Assembly (NCBI GenBank): GCA_038025085.1
Contig: CM076143.1
Span: 12,237,001-12,301,000, forward strand
Origin: Tetragonia tetragonoides
Lineage: Eukaryota > Streptophyta > Magnoliopsida > Caryophyllales > Aizoaceae
DNA length: 64,000 bases
Direction: 5' to 3'
Shown here: positions 8,768-21,260 of the stretch, piece by piece
Layout: every line of letters starts with the position of its first letter
How positions within the stretch are numbered: the stretch's first letter is position 1
Notes under the pieces: generated by a model
Seen by the model: the letters and a program-made list of their open reading frames with translations, nothing else
The model's database searches: none
Told to the model about the DNA's origin: nothing
Translations under genes and position numbers: made by a program

Positions 8768-11700
8768 CTAATGAAATGAATCATCTGTTCTTGCACGCTT
8801 CATGGGTGGAGGATTTAACCCGTCCGGTTCTGAGTGGTTGTCTCCACCGGCATTGGCTTCTGATACCTTCTGCTTCCCTTTCGATACATGAGAAGTTTCT
8901 CCTGGAGCTTGGCTTGAAAAACCTGTACCTTCCCCTTCTCTGGAATGTTCAGGCTTAGAGCCCTCTGGTCTATCATTAGGGGCGAACTTCAGGTTTTCCT
9001 TTTCCACTTTGTTCTGGTTCTCAAGCATCTGGAGAAGATATTTTCCTTGTTCTTCTATTTGCAACTGCAATTTCCGTTGTATCTAGAAGAAAAATGCAAC
9101 AGATCAAGCATTAGAGAAGCATGCAGCTTAGGAAAAAGCAAACACTATAGACTTCACAAAACGTCTGCCGTTCTTAACATAGGAGTTGGGCATAATTGCA
9201 CAATAGCTAACTTGTGCAAAGTGAAAAAGAAGAACTGTTAAGTGTGTAAACTACTCAACTATGCTAGAGAAAATGAACTGAAATGCTAAACACAATGACC
9301 ATACGGGTAACTATGGTTTGTATGATAAATAGCTAAGGCGATTTCCCAATAGAGGTCAGACAAAAACCATTCTATACAACTTTGGAATCCGCGCCATAAA
9401 GGCAAACCTGGTTCAGAAGACTGACACATTAACAAGTAAATCAAAATGTTCAACATTTCAAACTATCAGGCAAAAACAATTCAAGCAGGAAACCAGGCAC
9501 AAAAACCATTAAGAAAAGGCATGAAAAGTTACTGGGAAATGAACAACTGAGGTTCCAACCAGAGTGAGCAGGCAGCAGTATCCGTCTTTCTTTGTTTAAA
9601 GTTCGTACTGTATTACCCGTTGTTTTTTTAAAATAAAAAAAAAAATAATAAAGTTTTTTCCATTGCATTTAGCAGTTCAAAGAAACCTCAAAATCCATAC
9701 CTCAAGCTGTTCATGAAGCTGCTTCTGAACTTCCATTTGCATTCTTAATGCCTCAGTAATTGTAACGCTCCTGTAATCACAAAGAAGGTAAGCACCCAAT
9801 CAGAATATATTGTTTTAGAACTCAATAATTCAGAAGAAGCCAAACATAAGAGACAAGAAATTAACAAAGTAATTGAACTATGAGAGAAAAGCCACCAGCA
9901 GTCGAGAAAATTATACAGGTCAATTTGAAAAGATAAGTATGAAGAACAAGAAGAGTAAAGTCTCTTCTACTAATTCATTAGAAGATTCCAGCAGGGTGAA
10001 AAGCTGTTCGGTAATGACATTTGATCCCGAATTAGGCCATGGAACTTCAAACACAAGACAACTTACATACAAACAACCAGTAACTAAAGCAAGCAAAGGC
10101 TATATACACAGAACTTTGTGCCTCTTCTAGAAACCAGCAGTCTGAACTCTGAACTTCCCTATTAACACCTCATGCAGGGAACTAATACTACCAAGCCTAC
10201 TATCATCTAGCCTGATGTGTTGTACTTCATGTTTGTTGAATATAGAATTAGTCTAAAGACTTTGTACATTCCACGCCACTTTGTTCCTAGTAAATGGAGA
10301 ATGGACAAGGCATAATACAACACACCATGTATCACGTCTGAAGAGTTCTGTACAATATCACTAGACACTACATAAATCATGAACAGACTAGTACATCCCA
10401 TGCCACTTTGTACTACTAAATGGACAAAACATAGACAAACACACCATGGATCAAGGTCGTAGATATTACTCATTGTGCAATCTTACTAGAAAACACTAAA
10501 TCATGAACTGAATCACGTCCTAGGTTCAAGTTTATCCACATCGTATAAAACAAATTCACTCACGTTTTCAAGTCAACTGCCTGGTCAACAGAACTAGCTC
10601 CCCTTTCTGAATTTCCTGCAGGAGAACATCATATATTGGTTAAAGAAACATAATACAATTACCTTAACAAACACTAGATTGCATCGCAACATAAAGCAGT
10701 CATTCAGAATTCAAATTCATTAAGTGTACTCATTTTCTACAACGATCGCAAGAGGGAGAAAAAAAGCATTGTCTCTTGATCAATTAAATCATATCTTGAT
10801 TACCCAGTAAGGATTTGATTGCTTAAGAAAATGCAAACCTCTGCTAGAGATCTTCTCAAAGAACTAAAATAGTGAAATGAAACAAAAAATTGTTAAATAA
10901 TCAGGAAATTCTAATGCGCAAGGTTGCTATTGTAGACACATTGAATTATGTTTTTTGGCAAAGATTGAGGCCCAGAGAATGCGGTTCTTCTTTCTTTTTC
11001 TCAAATAAGTTAGAAAAGGTCAAGCTTGGGGTGGGTTGGGCAGTGGAGCATGCCCTGCTCGTCCCCAGCAAAGACCTGGGATCGAGTCTCTTTTCCCTCA
11101 AAGAGACTTCCTTGCTATTTAAAAGAAGAAGAAGAAGAAAAAGAATGGTACATCATAGACAAGTAATCCCCAAAAGATGCTAATGACAGATTTAACCAAT
11201 TGTGCTAAATTTTTGTTATAGAAAGGCTTGGATGTCTTAGCCCACAGAGAAGCTGAATCCTCCGAGCCCACCCCAAATACACTCGGGTAAATGTCCACAG
11301 AAGAAATGAAATTTTCTTTCTAACCAAAGACCCCACAATTAACCAAGAACGCACACCACAAGAGCATTTTCCTCTCCTCCCCAGCGCACGTCGAAAACTC
11401 ACCAACAAGACCAGATAGACATCTCCTCAAAAACTGAACCACCTAGGCTCCTATCAATGTAGGAAAAGATGCAAAGAAGCCTAAATTCTTCAGTGAATGT
11501 GTTTAATCGGCCTCTTTACAGGAGAATACTCAGTGAGCACCAAACAGAACATATTACCATTTTGTCTCCAAGGAGACCACATGGTTAGCTACAGCAAGAA
11601 CAGCACCACTTGGAGTCATGACAGGAAAGATAAGTAGCAACGACATGGGAAGAGCAAGAGGAAACTCAAACAAATGTCTCTTTATCTACCAAATTCTCTA

Positions 11701-13928
11701 AAATGTCACCAAATTTTAAGTTTTGACTTTTTTCATTCAAAACTTGGTTTCTTATATAGGGACAAGAAATCCGCCCGACCCAAGGAGGAAACCACATATA
11801 CTCCCCCATCCCCACCCCCACCCCCCACCCCCCCCCCCCACCCCACATAATGACCGGGTCCACCCAGCCCACCAGTCCAGCAATAGAGTGCCTGACTTAA
11901 CCCGGACATCTATTTCATTGGGCCAACTCAGCCCGCTGCAAAGGTCTAATCTCATTGTTGGCGGAGGGGTGCCCTCTAGTATTTACTATTGGACCAAACC
12001 CACATCCTAATTGATGTCTGTAAGTAAATGCAGCTCTTTGTAATGAAGCTGCACTAAAATCATGTATTGGATTTCAGCTCTCCCATGTGAGAACATTACA
12101 GAAACCTCGTCGCGGACCCATGGATCCTTACTACGCACTTTAGATTCACAAATGCATAAGCCCAACAGTTCTCCCTATTCAAAAGGGTGAAGACTGCACA
12201 GTAGTTCAGCATGCAGCACACACACTATTAAGAGACTTGACTTTAACACCAACTAATACCCCGCAACCCAGTTCAACATAACCCACAATGGTGGAAATCC
12301 CTCAAAGGGCCTTTGAAAGCCCAGTTAAGCCCACAAAAGGGAGAAGCTTTGTTGAGATAGAGAGCTAGATCACTTACATATTGACCACAAAATATGATTA
12401 TCCAGATGTGGGAGTGTGGGACAAAGGTAATTTAAGAGATATGAGGAAGCACAAGAGATGAAAGAAATAGGCATCAAACTAACCTTCTGATGATTCTGGT
12501 CTAACCCTGGCAGTCCTATATTTCTGAAAAGAATCAAAAGAGTTTGTTGAGCCATAGTAAATGACAAATACTGTCGGGAGGAATTAACACAATCTGATAC
12601 CTGTAAGTGGCTTTTCACATGGTAAATAGTTAAGCCTTCAACATTCATGTGCCTCAGGACACCCTTTGGAGTAGCTCCTGTAATACAGATAACAGGTCAA
12701 TTCAGTAAGTGTAGCCATTATCTATACAGGCCATAACATCAGAGACCAGACTTATAGCAGAGACGCAAACGCACTTTCACTACCACCAAGATGATTGACG
12801 GCATCCACAAAGGCTTCATGAAGTTCTGGTGTCCAACGCATGCGTGGCCTATTGGACTGCGAGGCAGATGTTGGAGTTGGATTAGCAGCCGCTGACACTT
12901 CACTAGATGGTAAAGAAAGCTGCTGCTGAATTGGCGGCTGATGCACTCTAACATCAGAGGATGATTGGATCACCTGCATGGAGGTGTTAAAGCAGAAACT
13001 TGACAAATTCTATACTATCCTCTTAAGCAAAAGACAGATTTTAAATGCAGATTGAAAATGATGTGGCAAGTGAAGTAAATCTTTTCTATGTAAGAAACTA
13101 CACTGACATAGATGTGGAAAGTCGTGGGGATAGGAAGAGAGGATTTTTAAATCTTTTCATTAACAATACACCATATACGGAGGCAGACAACCAAGTGTGA
13201 GGTCTAACCTGGTTTTCTTCAAACACGATATAAATGACAATAATATATTTCTAAGACAAGTGTTTTCATAAAGTTAGAACTGCATTAGAGACAAAGCACA
13301 CCTTCGGTTGTTGATCCGCTACATTTGAATCAGCAAGAAACTCATTCCAGATAGGCTCCATAGAGTCAGCATAAAGCTCCTCTGTCAATTCCCTCCAACC
13401 AATTCTCTTGACATGGTTGTCATTTGATATTACATCAGTACTGCTTCCTACTTGACCATTACTGATAGGAACACCTTCAGGAAAATCAAGTAAATCCTGG
13501 AGGTGACCGGAACTCCAAGAATCATCATCATCTTCTTTTTGATAATTGATAAACCCCGTTGATTGAACCTCTGGAGAGGTTGTCTGAATTGGCGCAAAAG
13601 GTGATCCACCTCCTAATGGTGAATTCTGAGACTGCCTTTCACGAGGTGAGAAAGACGGAAACTGCAGATCTGTTGGGAATCCCGACACAAAGGAGGAACC
13701 ACTGTGAGATGGTACAAAGTGAGAAACCATAGGGTTAGCCTGTATCTGTAAGGGGTTATTGATCATTTCCCTAGATGAGGACACAGCAAATGGGTCTGGT
13801 GATTTTGGAAAATCTTCTAAAGGATTAGGCAGAACTGGTAGCGAAGAAGTGTATGATCCAGATACTCTCAGCTCGTTGAAACAATTCCCACCTGATGTCT
13901 GCATCGGTATAGCAGGACGCATATTCAT
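8768..13928 (-). CDS. PHR1-like MYB-CC (GARP) transcription factor
   Basis: Exons in transcript order: 13928-13302, 12973-12775, 12677-12601, 12523-12484, 10615-10564, 9770-9701, 9082-8768. All joins are GT-AG and the total is 1380 nt, 459 residues plus stop. A MYB/SHAQKYF-type DNA-binding domain spans residues about 252-308 (RMRWTPELHEAF...ATPKGVLRHM...VKSHLQKYR). The MYB-CC coiled coil with the LHEQLE signature follows at about 337-383. A Ser/Pro-rich N-terminal half contains MEPIWNEFLAD, as in PHR proteins, and the C-terminus is acidic/polar. Family members bind P1BS sites and control phosphate-starvation genes, and SPX proteins inhibit them by binding the coiled coil; this is family knowledge. 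An in-frame TAA lies upstream of the start. A 5' UTR exon and intron (donor near 14778) are likely. Intron 4 carries a SINE and a LINE scrap. Confidence 0.93.
11022..11150 (+). mobile_element. Probable SINE inside intron 4 of the PHR1-like gene
   Basis: The plus strand shows an A-box-like GTTGGGCAGTGGAGCA, a B-box-like GGGATCGAGTCTC about 45 bp later, and a (GAA)n/A-rich tail at about 11125-11145. Target duplications were not found by eye, so the borders are approximate. Confidence 0.5.
11195..11420 (-). mobile_element. LINE 3' scrap (zf-RVT end), minus strand
   Basis: Minus-strand translation contains SLWAKTSKPF and a preceding region resembling the C-terminus of plant L1-type LINE ORF2, as in other fragments in this window. 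The frame is broken. Confidence 0.4.
11805..11848 (+). repeat. C-rich low-complexity run in an intron
   Basis: CCCCA-type repeats with a run of ten or more C residues. The complementary G-rich strand is the transcript strand of the PHR1-like intron and could form a G-quadruplex; this is inference. Confidence 0.6.
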
Positions 13929-14778
13929 CTTCGTCCATAAATCAACAATACCAGCTCTGGAGGTATCCAGTTAATCAACTGTCCTCCAACTACCAGTGGC
14001 ACTCTTTCAAATTCAACAAGCTCCTTTTACACCCAATTAACTGACTCTCATTATTATCTCAAATATCAACAAGCAAATCAATGACTTCCAGAATCTGCAC
14101 AATGGAAACAGCAACAAACTTTTAGTAGCCAATGTTAAAATTTGCATATTTCCCAGATGGATAACTCTCACCACAGTTCATAAAATCCATTTACAAAAAC
14201 AAACAAACCAAAATCTCCATAACCATAACCCAACTTTTCAAAACCTATAAAGTTTTAACACATTAAATTATTGAACTACCAAGATGAAAGAAACTTCATC
14301 AGATGAAGATTTGAATAAAATTAACCCTCAAGAAAGTTTTAAAGAATATGTAATCAGTAAAAAAAATAATTTCATCATCTATAAAACATCAAGGTGGCAT
14401 TCTAACAGCTGAATTTCATAGCAGCTCAAATTTAAGCAGGCTCTTGAGTTTGACCTATCTAATCAACGCAAACAAGAATCTAGCAAAGTGGGTCCCTCAC
14501 ATACATTTCCAATCAACAAAACTTCAAACTCCATCACTTATTAATTCACTTGAAAACCACACCCTATACAGAAAAAGAAAAACAGAGAATCAATCTAACA
14601 GAAGTACTAATAAACAAACACAGATTAAAGCAACAAAATTCAATTCAATAAGAGACCTAAAAAAAATGGAAAAATCATTTCAAGAGCAGAAGAAAATACC
14701 CATTAATGAATAAAATAATAATTAATTCCAAAGAGCAAAATAAAGAAGACCCAGAAAAGGAAAGTTGTAAACTTTACC

Positions 14779-15030
14779 TGGGAATTAAGAGAAGATTGGA
14801 ATTTGGACCTCCCAAATGAAAAAAGCTCCAAACCCAATTGCCAAAATCAAATAATTTTAACAAATAATCGTACACAGCTAAGTACAATCAATAATCATCA
14901 ACACAAAAAACCATGAAAATCTCCGTACTTTCTTATGTTTCCTCTGACTTATCAAAAATTTGCAATCTTCTGGGGTTTAATGAGAGAGAGAGAGAGAGAG
15001 AGAGAGAACGGCTCCAGCAATCCAATAGAG
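14779..15030 (-). promoter_or_regulatory. Probable 5' UTR exon and upstream region of the PHR1-like gene, with a GA/CT repeat
   Basis: A good donor (AATTCCCAG|GTAAAGTT on the minus strand) ends at 14779 and could join to an acceptor upstream of the ATG at 13928. A (GA)n tract at 14982-15006 reads CT on the transcript strand, as is common in plant 5' leaders. The transcription start is not determined. Confidence 0.4.
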
Positions 15031-15466
15031 CCGCCTTCGTGCCCCTTTTTGGTCTCCTTTTTAATCGCTTGTTCGTTTTGCTTTTTCTTTTGTTTTGTAT
15101 TTTTAATTTTTGGGGAAGAAGAGCGAGAGAGAAGGAAAGAGGGCAGAGGGGAGAACAAAAATAGGTGGGTCTTTCAGTTCACTTGATTCTTGGCCGTTGA
15201 TTTCAGGTAAAGTTTGTCATCTTGTGATAGTAATTTAAATTGGGAGATAGTGATTTATAAGCCACATTATGTAATTTTATAAATGTTTTTGTTGTCACTT
15301 GCCAAGGAAAATAGCCAACTTGTAGGACCATTTAACGTTTTCTTTTAAAAAAAAATAAGTTTTCATGAGGTTTGTGTCACTTGTACTTTTTTAATTAAAA
15401 TACAAATTTTTCTTTTATTTGACTTTTCATGTTAAAATTTACAAATTTTGTCATATAAAGATTTAT
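15031..15466. other. Intergenic, probable promoter side of the PHR1-like gene
   Basis: AT-rich sequence. No gene, repeat or clear motif was recognised. Confidence 0.35.
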
Positions 15467-15479
15467 AAATCAAAGTATT

Positions 15480-16120
15480 TTTTTTTTTTTTTTGAAGAAG
15501 AAAAGAGAACTCATTCATACATAACAAGTCATCCGGCATTTACAACGATGAATATCTCTAACCAAATATAGATCTAACATAAACAAGTATAAATGTAACA
15601 TAACAAGATGAATATGACTCCCACCATCACTGCTTGAAGTCGGTGTCTTAATGAGCTCCGTCGATAACTGACTATCAATCTAAACATCACTGCTAGAAAT
15701 CGGTGTCTTGATCAGCTTCGTCGATAATTGACAACGCCCTGATATAGCAAAAAATATGCTATACAGTAAACGGGAGGCCACCGCCTTTTCCCTACGATCG
15801 TGGTAAGCACGAAACATGTTGCAGCTATTTGGAAGAACAAATTCTCATGGCATAGTAGATTGAACTTGTCTTCTTGATTCATTAAACTGAACCCAAAAAA
15901 ATAAATTCTACGACCCTCCGACGAACGCGGAGTACTCCACAATCTCTCACCAAATGAGAGTTTATTACTAAACATAGAGAAAAACAAACTAAAAAACTAG
16001 ATCGAAAGCAAAGAAACAACAACGAATGGGCCAACCACCGGCAAATGCCGGTGGTAGTCCCAAGATGAGTCAAAGAGGAAAAGGGGCTAGGAATTCTTTG
16101 AGAGAGAGAAAAAAGAGAGC
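15480..16120 (-). mobile_element. Retroposon with 13-bp target duplication, family not recognised
   Basis: A 13-bp direct repeat AAATCAAAGTATT flanks the insertion (15467-15479 and 16121-16133). The plus-strand left end is a run of T (to 15493), so the element is on the minus strand with a poly-A tail. The 5' end (minus) is CT-rich (CTCTTTTTTCTCTCTCTC). It carries a hairpin ACCACCGGCATTTGCCGGTGGT (16034-16055) and, near its 3' end, a 60-bp tandem duplication (15625-15684 and 15685-about 15734). I found no convincing coding domain. It is either a processed transcript copy or a non-autonomous LINE derivative. Confidence 0.75.
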
Positions 16121-16133
16121 AAATCAAAGTATT

Positions 16134-17269
<1,136 letters not shown>

Positions 17270-17272
17270 TAA

Positions 17273-17518
17273 GGGTATGTTCTCTTCACCTTCTTTTTAC
17301 TGAACTTATCTGCACAATATTGAATTGAACTGAAATTTACTGAACTGAACTGATTTTTTCTGAACTAAGCTTATTTTTACTGAATCTACAATTACAAAGA
17401 GTAAATTTGTTCTTTGGTTTACCGAACTCTACTGAATTTTTCTAAACTGAACTTCTTTTTACTGAACTGGACTGAATTTTACTGAATACTCCAGAGGAAA
17501 GTTGAGGAGAACAAGCCC
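17273..17518. mobile_element. Tourist-like MITE, copy A of the GGG-TGTTCTC family
   Basis: The ends are inverted: GGGTATGTTCTC at the left and GAGAACAAGCCC at the right. Flanking triplets are TAA (left) and TTA (right), so the expected 3-bp duplication has one mismatch. The interior is made of degenerate CTGAACTGAA/TTTTTACTGAA units. Copy B at 40711 shares the interior almost base for base. Confidence 0.7.
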
Positions 17519-17809
17519 TTATAGTCCCACTCCTACCAAATAAAAATGTTATTAGTAGATTATTAGGTATGTAGATGGATCCTCTACAAATAATTCATCA
17601 CAAAAACTTTTATAAGAAGGTATTTTCGTAACTTTTGGCCAGTGAGACGAGGATCATATTTAAATGAAACAACGGTTACGGACCATAAAAAGTGATTTTT
17701 ATATTTTTGAATAGTGACACATTTTATTGTGAGTTGGTCTCACACAAAACTTAATTCATTAGGGGTGGTGGTTGTTTGAATTGGAAATAATATGGATAAA
17801 AGAAAAAAC

Positions 17810-18399
17810 GGAAATTTCGTGGGGTACCCTCAAACTTTGCACTTTTGAATGGGATACCCTCTTTTTATAAACTTTGCACGAAATAACTCTAAAGTTAAAA
17901 ACTTCTGCACCCAGTATACAAAATCTGGAACGAAAGCTTAACGTCGTCAAGTTGGTCAATTATGAATAGTGAAATGACTATTTTGCCTCTATATCTTAAT
18001 GCGAAAGAACCAAAATTGAAAAACATAATTGAAATATTTTTTATTTAATTTTCTATATTTTTTGTAAATTTGTTTTTGCACAGAATACCTACTAGTATAT
18101 TATAAAAACTTCAGGGGTATCATGTGCACAACTTCATAAGTTCAGTGTTATTCTGTGCGAACTCTATAGCGGAAATCAACGGCTATTTCAATTTTGGTTT
18201 TTTCGCGTTAAGATATAGAGGCAAAATAGTCATTTCACTATTCATAATTGATCAACTTAACAGCGTTAAAGTATCGTTTCTGATTTTGTATATGGGGTGT
18301 AGGAGTTTTGAACTTTAGGGTTATTTCGTGCAAAGTTTTAAAAAAGTGAGTATCCCGTTTAAAAGGGCAAATTTTGAGGGTACCCCATGAAATTTCTGA
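17810..18399. mobile_element. Foldback element of Mutator (MULE-MITE) type
   Basis: Two inverted arms of about 190-200 bp (17810-about 18018 and about 18186-18399) surround a loop of about 170 bp. The outermost bases are CGGAAATTTCGTGGGGTACC and the complement of TACCCCATGAAATTTCTGA. A 9-bp near-duplication flanks it: AGAAAAAAC at 17801-17809 and AGAAAAAAT at 18400-18408. Long inverted arms with a 9-bp duplication point to the Mutator superfamily. No coding capacity is seen. Confidence 0.75.
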
Positions 18400-18444
18400 A
18401 GAAAAAATTTGCAGGAAATTACATAAATGTAACCTCAAGCGGAC

Positions 18445-18840
18445 TTTTTTTTTTTTTTTAGCGCTGGAAATGGGGAAGGAGAATTATCATTGATTGATAG
18501 CCTAATAGCGGCATATACAACAAAAACCATTCTTAACCAATGAAAGATCTAAAATAGCAATACAAAATATCTTCTTCAACTCACTAATTTCGCTTCTAAT
18601 GCTCGTCTCCAAAACCATGGCAGAAATCCAACCATGTATAATAATCGATGGAATAACCTCTTTTGTGACGGAGTTCTCGACGGTTAGTATAGCTTCGTTG
18701 AAGTAGAAATCTATACAGCCTTTCGAATCTTCATTCCCGCAAAACCATAAAACTATTATAATAAAAGAGACTAAAGATCCCATAAAAAAGGATAGAAGTA
18801 CTTCCATAAACTGAAACTCTAAGTAAATAATCATATCTTT
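18445..18840 (-). other. Possible minus-strand retroposon tail, plus unassigned sequence
   Basis: A run of T (18445-18459) followed by a non-AT-rich 40 bp looks like the 3' end of a minus-strand poly-A retroposon. No target duplication and no domain were recognised; the 110-codon minus-strand frame here has no family resemblance. Confidence 0.3.
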
Positions 18841-19304
18841 TCTATCTCATTTTATCTTGTGAGTTTAGTCGGTGTTGATCAGTTGAGTCAATTTCTGGGT
18901 TTTGTTTCTTTATCTTCCTCATTTTCTTCTTTAATTTTTTTTCTTTTTATAATTACTTAGGTCATTGTCATCATGCAATTTTCTATTTTTAAAATTTCAT
19001 GTCATATTTTTACACGACTCTAAGAATCGTGGGTTAAAAGCCATTTGTGTTGTAGATTTATGTTAATCATCACTGTCACACATTTGAGCTCCACGCATCC
19101 GTCTCCAGTTGTGGCTTATGAAAGATATCAAAAGCTAAGAGTTTATCAAATATTATATGTTTAATGCCATATTTGGAAAATACAAGTCTTAATCACCAAG
19201 CGTAATGACTACTGTCAAAACAAATACATAACGCGAATGCATGAGAACCAAAATCATTATGAAAATCATTATTTTGAAGTTTTGCACTCTATCATCAGAT
19301 TTTA
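18841..19304. other. Intergenic, nothing recognised
   Basis: AT-rich sequence before the copia element, without genes or clear repeats. Confidence 0.4.
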
Positions 19305-19309
19305 AAGAG

Positions 19310-19954
19310 TGTTGGGCCTAGCGAGCCCGACATGGGGAAGCCTCGGGGCGACCCGGGATGACACGTATACGTGTGAGTGCAATGGATACATTGCGGAAGT
19401 GTTGCGTGACCAAAACAAGAAGTTGCATGGCCATGCAATAGGCGTTTGAAGCTACTGACATATGTGCCCAACCATGCGGTTTTACAAGGCACATATTGCC
19501 CGACCATGCGGACCAGTTCGTGGCCCAAATTTGGCCGGTTTTGGCTACTGAAGTTTTGGGCAAGTAATTTACTTGCTAGGCAATTTCATGATTTAGGAGT
19601 CTAGCTTATTTATTCCTAATAAATATGATATTGTATTAGGAGATAAATATTTAGAGTTTCTATATTATGTAAATTGTAATATTCTACATCTGGTTTCCTA
19701 GTTGAACTAGATTACTAGGGTTCCTCTTGTGTCTATAAATACAAGGCTTTGCCCCAAGGTAGAGAGAGAGCTCCCTAGTTGAAGAGTTGAAGGGTTTGTA
19801 GCTTTTCCCAAAAGCTATGTGGGTTGTGAGTGAGAGTTCTATTAATCGTTGATTGAATAAAATTCTCCCGAGGTTTTTCCCTTGTTGGGTTTTCCTCGTT
19901 AAACTTGTGTTTGTCATTATTGTTTTCTCGTATTAGTTTCCGAATTCCCCAACA
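19310..19954 (+). repeat. 5' LTR of the gag-protease copia element
   Basis: A 645-bp LTR with TGTTG...CAACA ends. A TATA box, TATAAATA, lies at 19734-19741. It is nearly identical to the 3' LTR except for a patch just after the TATA box (about 19745-19815). Confidence 0.93.
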
Positions 19955-19982
19955 AGTGGTATCAGAGCACAGATTCGAGTAG

Positions 19983-20537
19983 ATGGAAAAGGTTTTCGGA
20001 AAGGTCGAGATGGAATTGTTCAATGGCAGGAACAAAATCTCCTTATGGCAAAGCATGGTGAAAGACATCCTAATTCACCAAGGTTTGAATGAGACCTTGG
20101 AGGATACACAACCTAGCGGTCTTGATGATGCAAAGTGGAAAAATCAGAAGTTGCGTGCTGTGGCAACGATCCGGATGTCCCTTGCGCCGGAGATTAAGTA
20201 CAATGTACTTAATAAAGAGAATCCAAAAGTCCTATGGGAGAAGTTAGGGAAGATTTATATGTCTAAATCTTTGGCTAACAAATTGTTCATAAAGAAGGAT
20301 TTATTCGAGCTTGAGATGGATGTAGACGACGACTTGAGACAACACCTCAACAATTTCAATGGCTTGATCACCCAATTGGACGCGTTGGAGGAAAAGTTTA
20401 AGGATGAAGACAAAGCTCTAATCTTGTTGGTTTCCCTCCCGAAGAGGTTCAATACTGTCATAACCTCTTTATTGGTGGGAAGAACAAGTTTAAAATTAGA
20501 TGAGATCGCACAGTCCTTCTTGAAGCAGATAAATTGA
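19983..20537 (+). pseudogene. copia gag (UBN2 type), frameshifted at its end
   Basis: The 184-codon frame starts with MEKVFGKVEMELFNGRNK and carries the UBN2/retrotran_gag_2 core (WEKLGKIYMSKSLANKLFIKKDLF, the LLVSLPKRFNTV motif). The frame ends at 20537 because one base appears to be missing near 20523; the reading continues in the next frame as KLMKQ and onward. In a related autonomous copy gag would run on into the zinc knuckle. Confidence 0.85.
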
Positions 20538-21223
20538 TGAAGCAAGCTACGGGTGGCTCGTCCGTGGTTGATGGAGCCTATGTTGCAGAATCACGCGGCG
20601 GAAGATCTAAAGGCAAGTTCAAGAAGCATAGCTCCGAAGTCAAGTGTTTCTATTGTGATGGTAAGGGACATATTCAATAGAATTGTCCAAATGCAAAAGA
20701 AGACTTGAAGTTACTCAAAGCATCTCGTGAGAAGGGAGTGTCGGCTTTGGCTATGGGAGACGGTTGTGATGACAGTGAAGGGGATGTTATATTGGTTGAA
20801 GAAAGGACAATGAGTCCATGGGTCCTTGATTCGGGTGCTTCGTGTCACATATGTAATTGGAAAGCGGCGTTCTTGTCCTATGTAGAGTGTGATGCGAAGA
20901 CAATCAACCTTCCTAACAAAAAAGAGGTCAAGGTTGAGGGTATTGGAGAAGTTGAGTTGAAACTTCATAATGGGCAAGTGAGGAGTCTTACTAATGTGAG
21001 GTACGTTCTGGCACTTGACAGGAACATTATTTCTATGGGTGCACTATATGATGATGGGTGTGCGGTAATGATGAAATCCGGCACAATCATGGTATTCAAG
21101 GATGACTTGAAATTCATGAGGGCAACAAAGAACACGAGGAATCTCTATGTCATGGATGGAGAGGTCGTGGTTCAAGGGGAGGCATCGTCAAGCAAAGGAC
21201 GATGCGGTGATCTCGATCGTTGA
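20524..21223 (+). pseudogene. copia CCHC knuckle, protease and GAG-pre-integrase start
   Basis: In the frame after the shift, a zinc knuckle CFYCDGKGHIQ (20646-20678) is interrupted by TAG just before its last Cys (reading *NC). The aspartic protease motif WVLDSGASCH follows at about 20820, then SLTNVRYVLALDRNIISMG and NTRNLYVMDG, typical of the region before integrase. The frame stops at 21223, about 30 bp before the polypurine tract. This is the joint of a large internal deletion. Confidence 0.85.
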
Positions 21224-21260
21224 TTGGAGATGAAGACCATGTTGGGCTCGAGGGGAGGTT

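Noticed and set aside
15882..16127. An 81-codon minus-strand frame in the retroposon
   Set aside because: It crosses the target-duplication border and has low-complexity composition.
18502..18834. A 110-codon minus-strand frame
   Set aside because: No recognisable domain, next to a poly-T run that suggests a retroposon tail; not enough to call a gene.
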